Positions 38,423-51,082 of a stretch of 64,000 bases of DNA are shown one piece after another (within the stretch, counting starts at the first letter, position 1; the number at the start of each line of letters is the position of its first letter). Origin of the DNA: Pseudorasbora parva (Eukaryota; Chordata; Actinopteri; Cypriniformes; Gobionidae); NCBI RefSeq assembly GCF_024679245.1, contig NC_090174.1, positions 48,695,974 to 48,759,973 of the forward strand, given 5' to 3'. A program made the position numbers and the translations under genes. The notes beneath the pieces are model-generated. The model searched no databases and had not been told where the DNA came from. It saw nothing but the letters and a program-made list of their open reading frames with translations.

Positions 38423-38566
38423 CTCTATGGACCTCGATGATGCATTCAAATGGACAATAAGAGTAAGAGCTGACAACCCATAGTGGTTGAATATAAATTT
38501 TGACCCTACTTGTAGGATACGATGATGGTCCCTTTTATTTTTGTCATGAGTTTTGTAATTGTTTAG
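38031..38566 (-). other. acacb: acacb exon 1: N-terminal coding exon with start codon
   Basis: The acceptor (tctttgttttacag) is at 38566 and the donor TTTAAG|GTGAGC at 38031. The first in-frame ATG is at 38420-38422 ([10 protein letters not shown]), giving 130 residues plus two bases that complete an Arg codon in the next exon. The peptide is Ser/Thr/Pro-rich and contains [17 protein letters not shown], like the FILGSFDDYSSDEDS region of human ACC2. The frame stays open from the acceptor down to this ATG, with no ATG between, and includes a hydrophobic run. The start is therefore probable, not certain. Confidence 0.8.
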
Positions 38567-40105
38567 CTGTAAAACAAAGAAATACAACTATTAGGTTATC
38601 AAAAGTATGCACAACACTAGGTGGCATCAGTGTGAAATTATATGATGCAACCAAAACACTGGAAAATGTTAATCTGATCACTTGTATGACATTAAAAACG
38701 AATTATTATTATTATTTAAATGAAATTAACTCAAATAAAAATGATCATCAATTATTTTTAGAAACTGAAATGCAACTGATTTACAGTATATTACTAAAAT
38801 ATATTTGAAGAACAAAAAGAACAAAATGACAAGCTCTTATCAAAATTACAAAAATGTAAACTAAAATAAAAACGTAAAACTAAAATATAATTCAAAATAT
38901 AATTAAATACTACAATAAAATGCTTATAATACTAAAATAAGTGATCAAGTGCACACAGCAAACACTTTCCACTACATGCATGTAGGCTACACACAGAATC
39001 AAATAAACGCAAAGATAAAAAAAAAAAAAGCCATATGCAAAGCTTAAGTTTATAATTAAAATATTCAGTAAGACGTTATCAAACAATTAAGAAATAAAAG
39101 TTGTCAAGTTTTTGAAAACTGTTAAGATTTTAGAGAAACGTCTTGCTCAAACCTTTAAAGCAGACAGTCAGTGTCCGGGCCTTCCCTGTTATTGGAAAGC
39201 GTATACATAGCACTCAATGCTCTTCTCCTCACAACTGCCCAACAGACAGCCACCACTGCCATTTAACAGAGTGGACCCAGTGTGTGAGATCTAGGGGAAA
39301 GTTCGGCCATGATGGTAAGAAATGTGGGGGAGGGAATGGTAGTTCTCACAAACAACATGAATAGCAACAACATCAAAGGTCAACGCGTGCGATTTGTAAC
39401 CGAATACGTCACACTGATCTCAGGTACGGGGGCACATTAGGCACAACAACAGTAAACACACTGTGAACCTGAATTCAAACACACAAGCTACTGCTTTAGA
39501 GGCTAGGCAGACCAATAAAAATGACAAAAACCCAAGTCTGTATTTTTGCAAGAACTATTTACTAGTACATATGTATACATTTTAACAGGTTTCGGCTAAC
39601 GACTGGCGGGGTGCTGTCACTGTCCTTGTACTAGCGAATTAGTTGGCGAAGTTATTCCTATGGTGAGAAAAGGCTCATATAAATATCAGTCAGGTAAAGC
39701 TGTGGTTGCATCTTTCCTGAGGTTTGGCCTGTCTTATCAATATTTTAAAAATGTTAAGTTGTGTAGGCCTACTGGGCGAATATCACGTAACGTTAACTTG
39801 ATATTCATTACGTTAAACCTCACTCATAGTAGGATTCATAATTTCGCGTCTGTCTCAGCCGGTTGGGCAATGTGATGTGATGCTGCCTTAACGTGATATC
39901 GTAATTATCGTAAATTCTAGTTTTATAAAATTGGACACGAACGCTCAAGTGAAAATTTAAATGATATGAGGTCGTAATCACGACTTCAAAAGTTGGAAGT
40001 AGGACATTTCCGATAGGACGTGAAGTCAACATGATGGTTTAAAGTGGGAGGGACTTATCTGACAAACCAAAGCTTACATAATAATGTAGGTAAATGCAGC
40101 TTTAC

Positions 40106-40300
40106 CTGCAAACGAGTCTCCACGATGTGTTGTCTCACATTGTTCCAAAAACACTGTAAGTTAGCAACGTTATTTGTCAACACACGCACGTGATGTTTTT
40201 TGACTTCATAATGTTCCTGTAATCAGTAGTTCACTGGCTCCTCCTCAACATTAAACCACTTGTAGTCGAATGCACCGTTTGCGTTACTACTACATGTTTG
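40106..40300 (-). other. acacb: possible 5' UTR exon and promoter side of acacb
   Basis: Since the acceptor at 38566 needs an upstream exon, I looked for donors. The best is TTTGCAG|GTAAAG at 40106 on the minus strand. No ATG in this exon stays open to the donor in the right phase, so it would be non-coding. Its upstream limit is unknown. Confidence 0.35.
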
Positions 40301-41499
40301 GTTTTCCATACGTGATGAAAGATTGTTTGCCAGTTTGTTTTGACGATCTTCATTCGTCCATGTTGCTGCGTGTGTCGTCAGGGCATGACGTGTTTCATGC
40401 TGTTCAGGACTGGTTGATATGTCTTCCTGAAGGGGACTATGCAAAAGTTTTTGGTGCAATATTTCCTGTAATATGTATGATGTGTAGACATCAGAAAATA
40501 ATTAAAATTCAACAATGACCAGAAAGGCACACCTTAAGAAAAATGTGTTTTTCACTATTCCCATGGTGTATGATTGATGTAGAAAAAAAATTGTATTGAA
40601 CATTTATAGCGCATCAGATGGGTTTAAATGGGTTTATTTTGTTTAAAATTCTTAGATGTATGGGGTGGCGAGGGGGGTGCCTTTTATCCCACACACGGGG
40701 TAAAGGGATCACCAGCATGGGGCAAATGGCCCACAGTAGTAGTTGATATACTTGATATATTGATATTAGTATTGAAATACTTTACTAAAATAATGTGTTT
40801 TAATAATGTCCAAGCTAATACTTGTTCAAAACAGTCACTTAAGCAAGATTTGAACTATTTAAAGTTTATTTTGATAAATATTTTTTTTATTAGCTAAATA
40901 TGCTGTCATTACAATGTTAGAAATATATTTTAAAAATATAGGAACACAATTATTTTAATGATTCTGAAAGCATTGAAGGAGATCCCTTAAACTATTTTAA
41001 TATAGATTTAGCCCTACAATAGTAACAATAAATTATATTTTATTATATTATATATTTTTTTATTATAAATATGATTATCTCTAAGGTGGACACACAGCTT
41101 AAAATATATATATACAATCTGAATCAAACCATGTCATGTCAATAAATGGAGCAATCAGCAAACAATTTATCATGTTAAATATGCTGCCTTTTACTTCAAA
41201 TTCTTGTTAGGCTTAAAAATAATAATTAAGAAGACCTTTGTTGTCTCAAAATATATTTAATAATTTTAGAGATTTGTATTTGCTACTTACATATACAATG
41301 TTTGTAAAAACATCTAATATTTGATCAACTTTGCTGCTGCCAGTGATCGCGTCAAAGATCAGAAAAATTTCCACTTGGATCTTGTAAAGGCTTATGGATC
41401 TTTACTTCTGTATTCTGTAAGTAAATGTTTAATGGAAAAAAAGATCTTGAAAAGGCAAGTTTTTGTGCCATCTAGTGGTATAGAGGAAAATAAAATCAA

Positions 41500-41930
41500 A
41501 TGAGAATTTTGGAGCTTTTAGCCTCGTTGTACCCTAATCAATATTTAATTACCAACAAAGTCAGAGAGATGTCATTCAAAAGTATACATAGGGTTTACCC
41601 TGTGAAGCATTACTTTGTCAAATTTAAAGATGATACTGGTTTAAATTACACTTTTTGTGACATTTATCCTGAAACTGTGTTTGGCACTGTCCCTTTGTAA
41701 AACAATTTGGGCTAAATGTATGTGATTTATATCACAAAGAATATTGATGGCCAATTTGTGTTATGGAAAAATGTATTATTTGATCTTTTGGAAAACTATA
41801 GAGACAAGAACACGCAGGTCTATATAATACAAGTTATTGTTTTAATGGCAAAATTTAATGTTTACAAACGCAAGTTTTCCTGTAAAAAACAAACAAAACT
41901 GTTTTATACCATTCAAGAACGAATCTGATT
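41500..41930 (+). mobile_element. L1-type LINE ORF2 C-terminal relic
   Basis: The frame 41500-41700 encodes NKVREMSFKSIHRVYPVKHY and then TFCDIYPETVFGTVP. A second frame, 41716-41928, encodes FVLWKNVLFDLL and VIVLMAKFNVYKRKF. This matches the pattern of the zinc-knuckle end of fish L1/Tx1 ORF2 (FK-IH--YP, C-I--ET), with a stop or frameshift where the HLFW-C part should be. It is 5'-truncated and dead. Confidence 0.6.
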
Positions 41931-43178
41931 TTCTATGTAGCAAAACATTTTTGAAAATGTATACATATTTCAATATTTTTTGTGTATATTTACATTAAGA
42001 CACCTTTAGTGTACAACTGTTTTTTTGTGGTGTATTTTCTTGTTTTCTCTAATATTTGAAACAGGTTTTTTTTTTAAAAATATCAATATTATTTAGAGGT
42101 GCATACATTTTTAACTATTATCATTGTTAAAATAATCAACGTTTTAAATTTATTATCGTAACTTTATTTATACAGGGGTCACTGAAAACACTATGGGTAA
42201 TTGTACCCATGTTCTAGTAATGAATCAAAAATAATTATCCTCGTAAATTTTATTATTATGATAAATTACCATATGCCAGCCTATTTTATGCTTACCCCAG
42301 GGTGAAAAAGGTGCTCTAACCAAGGGTTAAGCATCGCGTGAAACACAAATCCATGTTTAAGAGGAGAAACGTCCCTAATAGTCAAATCATACTGCTTCAA
42401 AAATATTTTTTAATAAAAAAAAATTAATTAAATAAAAACACCAGTTAAATGTCAATGTAACAGTTTTGTGATTCAAGTGATTCATGGATCTGAATAAAAA
42501 AAATGCAAATCAATTGTTAATTAATGAGCCATTATAATCAAAAGATGTTCTTATTCGGACAGTATGGACCAGTTACAGACGGGGCTTAGACTAAGCTAAA
42601 ATTAGGCCTTAGTTTGGCATTTAAGTAACTTTATAAACATTCCCTAGAAAAAGAAAAAGAAATACTGGTGTGCATCTTAAGACAAAATAATGATTAATAA
42701 ATATTGATTCAAAATGATTTAAGATATTTCAGTGCAAGATTTTTTAAGTCAAAACAGCTCAAACACCGAGTAAAAAATGACAGGAGGCACTGCATCAGTG
42801 TTCACATGAGCACTTTGTTATTGATATTCATACATGATGGTAATGTTATAGGAGCACAACAGGAGAGTCAGGTGGGCTACAGGTATCATACAGTATATAC
42901 AGGCCAGAAGTATTGGATGATCAAAGCAGACAGAGAGAGAGAAAGAACATTGTACAAACATACATCAACCTCCCAACTAAGCCTTCCTCTCTGTCACTGG
43001 TGTTTATCCTCTAACAATCTGCATGGAAAAGTAACAACAGGCTATATCCAAACAGGTGCCAGTTTCTTTTACTCCCACCTCATACAGAAAAAAAATGGCA
43101 ATTGTGAGGAAAAACTCTTAAAATCTCACTAGCAGACACGTTGGTTCCAAAAGGCACTGGACAACTATTTCAACTATC

Positions 43179-43185
<7 letters not shown>

Positions 43186-43256
<71 letters not shown>

Positions 43257-43278
43257 TCTCTCTCTCTCTCTCTCTCTC
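43186..43278. repeat. CT microsatellite
   Basis: About 90 bases of (CT)n with two interruptions, possibly inside or beyond the rusc2 3' UTR. Confidence 0.95.
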
Positions 43279-44027
43279 GGGATTCAGTGAAAAGCAAAGC
43301 ATATTTGGAATGACCTTAAGTGACCAGGTTGACCTAAAGCAGCAGCACTACAATCTAGATTGCGCAGCTTTTTTGTGTGAGAGGATTTTCTTCTACTCAT
43401 AACATCCCATAACAATAAAATGTACATTTGAATGTTTTTCATTATTTCCTGTTACCTGTTAAGCTTTTATATGACAAGTCAATAATGTAATTGTCCTTTC
43501 GAGGATATAGAATGCAACATATATACAATTACAAATACACAAAATAATGACTAATGCAGTTTATAAATAGAAAATAATAAAAATAATAAAACTGTTTTAA
43601 CAAAAACATAATGACATCATCTATTGATGTCTCAAAGCAATTTGAAAAAATCAAATCAAAATATGATTTTATATATTACTTTCAACAAAAGCATATCAAG
43701 TGTCGTAGAGGGCCAGAGATCATTTTAAATAAAATTGCTGCTCATCCTCAAGTCCTGAAATAATTTAACGCTATAATAAAATACATAATACACATTCCCT
43801 TCCATAAGGCCTCACCTTATTCAGTTCAATTGAATGCATCAAATGACCATCTAAATGCACAATATAATGCAATGTTCTGTGTGGTATTTCACCATCCTTG
43901 TTAAATGTCTCCTTTAAAAAGCACAATAAAGTAGTTGTGGATAATATTCAAGCATGATCATATTGTTAGCTGAACGAAATCATCTCATTACTTCAATATA
44001 TTTGAAGGAGAAGGATTTGCCACTCCA

Positions 44028-44033
44028 TTTATT
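44028..44033 (-). terminator. rusc2: candidate poly(A) signal of rusc2
   Basis: TTTATT on the plus strand gives AATAAA on the minus strand, about 1.1 kb past the rusc2 stop. Other AT-rich options lie further downstream. Confidence 0.3.
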
Positions 44034-45129
44034 CAACTACAAACATAAAACTCTATAAATCCATCCCCCTTCTGTCTATACATCCATCTATTCATCTTCT
44101 ACAGACAGATCTAGCTTATGAAATATAGGCCAAAATAATTCTCCTTAAACCAAAACCAAACAACCTAGTCTAAAGTAGACTTGTCTAAAGTCTAAAGTAG
44201 ACATGTCTTCCCTTTCTGTATCTCCTGCAGATTGTGCGAACGGTTGTTATAGGATGGAATATAGTACATTTAAGGTTAAAGGTGGAGCTTATTTCATCTC
44301 TTGAGTATCAGAAAAGCAAAACATGTGTGGTGCACTCAATCACATGCAAACAATCTTGCTGTAAATGATCCCTTATTGGTAAATAAAGCATGAATTGAAG
44401 GGCCAGAGATTGTGGTGGTAGCATCTGTTTACCTGTCAAAGCAGCACAGGTTGGAGAAAAAAAGCCTCTGGATAGGCTAATTTCCCTTGTCATATAAGGC
44501 TGGGAAAATGTTGTATCTTTTTCAATGTTAATGAGCTTTAATTCCTGTAGACTTGCAGCAAAAACCGAGATGTCCCTTACTCAGTGGTGTACTATTCAGC
44601 TTCATACAGTTATTTGCGCGAACGGTTTGCGAGTGAGAACGAGATGTTCACGAATGACCTCCAGGTTAAGCGCGGCCTCTGAAGGGCACATGCACACACT
44701 CTTGGTCGCAACATATGAATTGGTTAACATCTAGATTACATAAAATCATACAGTATTTAATAAAGACAAGGCATATGCGCCAGTAGTGTCATCTAACAAC
44801 TTCATTTGGTTTTTTAGTTCTTTTAAAAGGCTATTGACATTTATGATTACAGGCTATGCTGCAAAACCTGCAACAGTTTTACTACTCAGAAGCTAGATCT
44901 ACACTTTCTAATCACTGGTTGGCTCATTGCTGTTCACTGAAACAAAGAAGGTGCTTTCACAACAGCAAAGTGTGATGTTTGTGTGTGTGTGAGTGTGTAT
45001 TGGTGTTTACATACACATGCAAGCACAAAATGAATCCGTCAGACTCGTCTCTTGTGCAGCAGCTTTTATATTCAGAAAAGCAGTGACCCTCCTCTTTGTC
45101 CCCAATCGCATCACACACACTCATGAGTT

Positions 45130-45312
45130 TCAGCGCTCCTGACTGTCCTCAATCAGGGTGACGTATATGATGGGAACAAGGCCCTGGGTGTCCCCCAAAG
45201 CACACAGCAGCCAATCAGAGTCTGCCTGCTGAGCACCTGCATCACGTCACCTTTGTGGAAACTGAGCTGGCCTGGCTCTGTGGCAATATGATGGCATAAT
45301 GCCTTCACTTCA
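45130..45312 (-). other. rusc2: rusc2 last exon: SH3 domain with apparent frameshift
   Basis: The exon reads [20 protein letters not shown] then GDVMQVLSR in the expected frame. At about 45225-45226 the frame must change by one base to continue with [20 protein letters not shown] and [10 protein letters not shown], which match the SH3 family (WL-C, GLVP-YV). A GG where GGG is expected explains it. As read, the protein would instead end in 21 unrelated residues with a stop at 45153. It is either a real mutation or a base-call error. Confidence 0.85.
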
Positions 45313-48300
45313 CTGAAAGAGATAGAAAACAGAAGGATGAAGATAACAAAGGGAAAGAGAGAGGGAGTCAAAGAAAAAAAAGAAATGTAGTTAATAACAG
45401 TAATGTCTTTTCATTTTCAAATAATTACATTCTAAATGCTAAGACAATTACAGTGCTTTGCAAGGCTGCACTTCTGTATGCATTTTTTTTTTTTACTGTA
45501 CTTAAGCATAAAAATACTATAATATGTTTGCAGATATTCAGGAAACATGCTGATTTCACATCTATCTGTAAAACAATGCTAAAGCCAGATATTTTACTCT
45601 GAAATGTGCATTCTGTGTCAGAATTTTTTTTTTGTGTTGGTTTGTGCGATACCGCACGCTGCCAGTTTACCCAATAGTATTTCGACACCACAGGTTGCCA
45701 GTTGGAGAAAAACACACCGTATTGGAAGCCAGCAAACAAACTGGGTCAAAGATTGCAGATTCTACCCAAACTACAAATCCATACTTTGCATCCATCTAAA
45801 AATATCTATGAACAGGAGCATAAAACACGGATAAATAAACTCATCATCTTAGTGTGTAATTCTCCTCAGCTTTCATTGTCAATTGCGGTTGCTTCTGTTG
45901 CGTGTCCTCAATCTGACAACCCGCATGAGCGTCGAGTCTGAGGAGGAGGAGGAGGAGGAAACCACTCTCTCCAATATTTGAATTTGAACTGCAGTACCCC
46001 ATTTCTACCGCTAGCTGTCAATATCTCATACCACACCTTTTTCTTCTTAGGAGCTGTTTATTTTACACAATACTGTTTTCAACTAAACGTTTTATTTGCG
46101 TTTTGGCAGTTAATTCAGTTCATTTAGGCTACGTCTACACTAATCCGGATACATTTAAAAACAGAGTTTTCGTCTAAAAACACTCTGCTTCCACACTATC
46201 ATTTTCAATCGTTTTCCAAAAAATGTTCATCTACACTGAAACGTCTGAAAACGCTTACATCCCCGTACCACAAAACCAGACCAAGTCGCACGGGTATATT
46301 TGTAACAATAGCCAACCATACAATGTATGGGTCAAAATTATAACTTTTTCTTTTATGCCAAAAATCAGTAAAGATCATGTTTAATGAAGATATTGTGTAA
46401 ATTTCCTACTGTAAATATATATATATATATATTTACTATTAGTAATATGCATTGCTAAGGACTTCATTTGGACAACTTTAAAGGTGATTTTCTCAATATT
46501 TAGATTTTATTGCACCCTTAGATTCCACATTTTCAAATAGTTGTCTTGTTTTTAGTTTTCGGCCAAATATTGTCCTATCCTAACAAACCATACATTAATG
46601 GAAAGCTTAATTATTAAAATGGTTTTGTGGTCCAGAGTCACAAATGAAAAATGTTTCAGTTTTTAGTACATTGTTGTCGTAAACATACCTTCAGTTTGTT
46701 GGAATTAATTCACCTCAAAGCGCTAAACAAACAGAATCATACTTTGATCATGCCAGTCCTGTCTTGTCTTTTTTATTTTATTTTTATTTTTTAACTTTTG
46801 TTTTTATAATACAATAAATATAAAAGGAAAATTTCACCTACTGACACCAGTGATGTCATTGTAATATTTGCATACTAAATTGTAATTGGACTTTATTTCT
46901 TTATTTTTTAACCTATTTCATCTTTTTAATCCTCCATAATAACCACCATTGCTTTACAAAGTGGCACAGAAGCAATAGGCATTGATACCTGTTGTACAGA
47001 TGACGGAAAACAAGATGTGCACTGAGTGGCATGACAGTGACAATTTTTATGCAGCCTAAAACATAAGATTATTAAAACCTATTCTGTAGCTGCCTTGCCA
47101 AGCACTGGTTTCCTTTTGGAAACACAAATTATAGTCATTATGTATTGTCTAACAACATTACCGAGGGGCTTGTCTCTGTGTTGGGAGATTCTGTGTTTGT
47201 GCTTGTTCATTTGGGCCAAGGTGGGATTCTTGGCTTTGAGACGTGAGAGATTGTTGTTCTGCTTTTTTCCCCACTCCAACAGACTGAGCCACCAAATCCA
47301 AAACAGAACGGTCAAGACTCAACCAACCAGACGGCAATCTGAGAACATGTAGGTAGAAAAGTTAGCTAGTTTATATTAAAAATGCCTTGGTAGAAAGTGT
47401 TGTTAGTGGCTCCAATGGAAAAAGGTAGATGTTTGCCAACTCACCTTTGTTTCCTGACTGATTTCTGCTCACTTTTCTCGATCTTGCTTCCGTTTCCAGC
47501 TCCAAACAGCCGCCCCCAGCGGAGCACCTGTGCCGACCCATCCTCTCCCGCTCCTTCTTGTCCCTGAACCCCTTCATAGGCATCCTGGCATTCTAGCTGC
47601 TTCTCCTTGCTCTTCTTCAGCTCAGTGAGCACTGATTCCGGTGGACTTCCCATCCACGAGGGTTTCCCCTTTGCAGCTTCTGACAATGTTGTTTGGTGGA
47701 GGACTCCATTGCCAACACTATTCTTATTGCTACTGCTGGTCCGACCATGTTCCACCTGTTCATCCATCTGTTGAATGGCTTCGGCCCCCTCAACTACACC
47801 TTCTCTAGGAGGTGGCTGGCTTTGCCTGTGACTTTCAATGCCTCCTTTTCTCCTCTTCTCCCACTTCACGAATTTTGAGCCCTCAGCAGAGTTGTCGATG
47901 TAAACCTGTGAACTTTGCATCAGCTGATACCACCAGCCAGCTTGTCGGTTTCTCTGTTTGGCTCCATCTCCTTCTCTCCTTTTCTCCTTATCACAGTCTT
48001 CTCCAACTCCCTTCATCCTGCCAGCATACCACCCACCGCGCTCTATCTCCCCTGCGTCACTCTTTCGCAAACACTCTTTACCGACTCCAGCCTCCTTATC
48101 CCGTGATTCACGCTCTGCTCCCGCACTCTTCCACCCATCTCGTTTCATTTTTAATGTCACTCCCTCCATCCTAAGCCGGCTGTCCTCATCTCTCAGCATG
48201 ATTTTTTCTCTCTGAGGCAACATTCCCACTTCCTGTGCACCAGACTCCAACATTCCAGAGCCTCGCATTAGCTGGAAGGTGGAGCGATCTGATTGGTCGA

Positions 48301-51013
48301 GGCCTTGGCGTGCAGAGCACAGCTGTTCTTTGCGTCTCAGGTGTTCTTCTCCTTTCTGCAGCTGGTGTGGCTCAAATAGCAGATCAAGGTCAAAGGGCAA
48401 CAGTGACAGCGGTTGAAGCAGGAGCAGCAGCTCTTCGAACAGTGGCTGACACGCCCCTTGAGACAGAGGTAGGAAACCCCATGGGTGGTAGTGTGCAGCT
48501 ATAATGTCTGAGGAACCATGGCAGAGAGAGAAAAGAGAGATATATACCTCAGAATTATACTGGCAATAGCGTATGTAAAACCTTGGCTCTAAATCACCAT
48601 TGCTGTAAACAAGCCAACTACTCTTGAAAAAGAGTGAAAAGTACAAAAAGCATTTTCCTACCGTCATGTGTATAAATGTGATTGAACCAGAATTCCAAAG
48701 ATCGCAAGCTGAAAAATAGTAAAGGTGAGTGAGGTACAAATTAAAGACTGGAACATTACTGCATAATAACAGAACAATACACTAGACCAGAGGTCTTCAA
48801 CCTGGGAGCATTCATGAGAACATGCATATAATACTATATATTTATATATTTAAATAATTGAATACTCACATTAATACAGATTTTTAATTACTAATCATTT
48901 TTGAAAGAACTCACCAAGGCTGTTTTTATTTGATTAAAAATACAGTAAAATCAAAAATATTGTGAAATATTATTTCAATCTATAATAACTGTTTTCCATT
49001 TTAATAAATTTTAAAATGTAATTCATTCCTGTGAATAATTCCTCTGAATTACTCCAGTCTTTATTGTCTCATGATCTTTCCGAAATCAAATGTATAGATT
49101 TGGTGGTTTAAGTATCATTTATTATTATTATCACAGATGAAAACGATTATGCTGTTTAATATTTTTGGGGAAACATAAATATTTTTGTTAGGATGATATA
49201 GATGTATACATATGCCGATCAGTCATAACATTAAGACCACTGACAGGTGAAGTGAATAACGGTGATTATCTCTTGATCATGGCACCTGTTAGTGGGCATA
49301 TTAGGCAGCAAGTGAACATTTTGTCCTCAAAGTTGAAGCCGGAAAAATAGGGAAAGCGTAACGATTTGAGTTTGTCAACGGCCAAATTGTGACGACTAGA
49401 CGACTGGGTCAGAGCATTTCCAAAACTGTGTTCTTGTGGGGTGTTCCCATTTTCCAGTGGTCAGTATCTATCAAAAGTGGTCAAAGGAAGGAACAGTGGT
49501 AAACTCATTGATGCACATGGGGAGCGAAGGCTGGTCCGATCAAACAGATAAGCTACTATAGCTCAAATTGCTCAAGAAGTTAATAGTAGGGTGTCAGAAT
49601 ACACAGTGCATCGCAGTTTGTTATGTATGGGATGAATAGCCACAGACCAGTCAGGGTGCCCATGCTGACCCCTGTCCACCAACGAAAGTGCACGTGAGCA
49701 TCAGAACTGGACCACAGAGCAATGGAAGAAGGTGGCTTGGTCTGATTAATCACAGTTTATTTCACATCTCGTGGATGGCCAGGTGCGTGTGCATTGCTTA
49801 GCTGGAGAACACATGGCATCAGGATGCACAATGGGAAGAAGGCAAGCCGGCAGAGGCAGTGTGATGGTTTAGGCAATTGTCTGCTGGGAAACCTTGCATC
49901 CTGCCATCTATGTGGATGTTACTTTGACACGTTTTACCTACCTATTGTTGTAGACCATGTACACCCTTTCATAAAAAAGATATTCCTTGGTGGATGTGGC
50001 CTCTTTCAGCAGGATAATGGGCCACAAAGCAAAAATGGTTCAGGAAGGGTTTGAGGAACACACGTAGAGAACTTAGCCTTCAAATTCCCCAGATCTCAAT
50101 CCAATCAAGCATCTGATCAAACAAGTCCAATCCATGGAGGCCCCACCTCGCAACTTACAGGACTTAAATGATCTGCTGCTAATATCTTGGTGCCATATAC
50201 CACAGCACACCTTCAGGGGTCTAGTGCAGTCCATGCCTCGACAGGTCAGGGCTGTTATGGCAACAAAAGGGGGACTAACACAATATTAGGTCATAATGTT
50301 ATGCCTGATCGTTGTTGATATGTGTGCTTACATATGAGGACGTAACACAAATGTGTTTATCAAATATTAGAAATGAAAGTATTAGATCATTGGATATTTT
50401 AATGTAAAAAGAATATTTTATTCTTTATGTAAAGGCAGCACATGATGACTAGCTAAACAGTTTATGTATTATTAAAAAAAGCAGTAGCGCTGTAGACCTC
50501 CTAGGTTACCCCCTGTTGAAGACCACTGGACTAGACAAATCTGTTTAACACAAGTTAAATACTACAAGAACAACAACAAGGAGTGTGATTACTGTACTCT
50601 GTATTAACATTAAGAAGCAGAGTGACCACATCACAGAGTGAGACAGACTGATAGAGTGAGAGAGATCAGCATGCTGCAGAATGCATAATTGAAACTAATG
50701 ATCAAAGCGCTGTGTCTGAATGTAATTTTAATGGGTGTGGAAAAGAGGAAGTTTGCACAGGAGCTGAGATGACTATGTCAAGACTCATCAAAGTAAAAAA
50801 GGAGCCTTTGAAGACTTCTAAAGACTTATTGAATCCCACTGCAAAGCTTTAGACAGCATGATTTGAGTTTTTCAGGCCTGGCTTCTTACAGTGCTGATAA
50901 AAATCATACACTGTCACTCTGTTCCAAAACCTAGTTCGATGCCTAAAAAGACGCCATTTTAAAATTATATGTATACTTTCAATGCAAAGACTTCTAAAAA
51001 GGTAGGTAGCAAA

Positions 51014-51082
<69 letters not shown>

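Larger units (their letters stand above)
40500..45129. other. acacb-rusc2 intergenic region
   Basis: Head of acacb to tail of rusc2. It holds a decayed LINE end at 41500-41930, a CT microsatellite at 43186-43278 and, at its right side, the presumed rusc2 3' UTR. Open frames at 42704-43132 and elsewhere resemble no protein I know. Otherwise AT-rich sequence without visible genes. Confidence 0.6.

Noticed and set aside
40223..40518. Overlapping open frames on both strands upstream of acacb
   Set aside because: Neither resembles a protein I recognise and they lie in the presumed 5' UTR/promoter area. Kept only as a possible non-coding exon.
42704..43132. 142-codon plus-strand frame between acacb and rusc2
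   Set aside because: No domain, no splice context and low-complexity ends. It may lie antisense to the rusc2 3' region.
47693..48504. Plus-strand open frames over the large rusc2 exon
   Set aside because: They are antisense shadows of a low-complexity coding exon on the minus strand.
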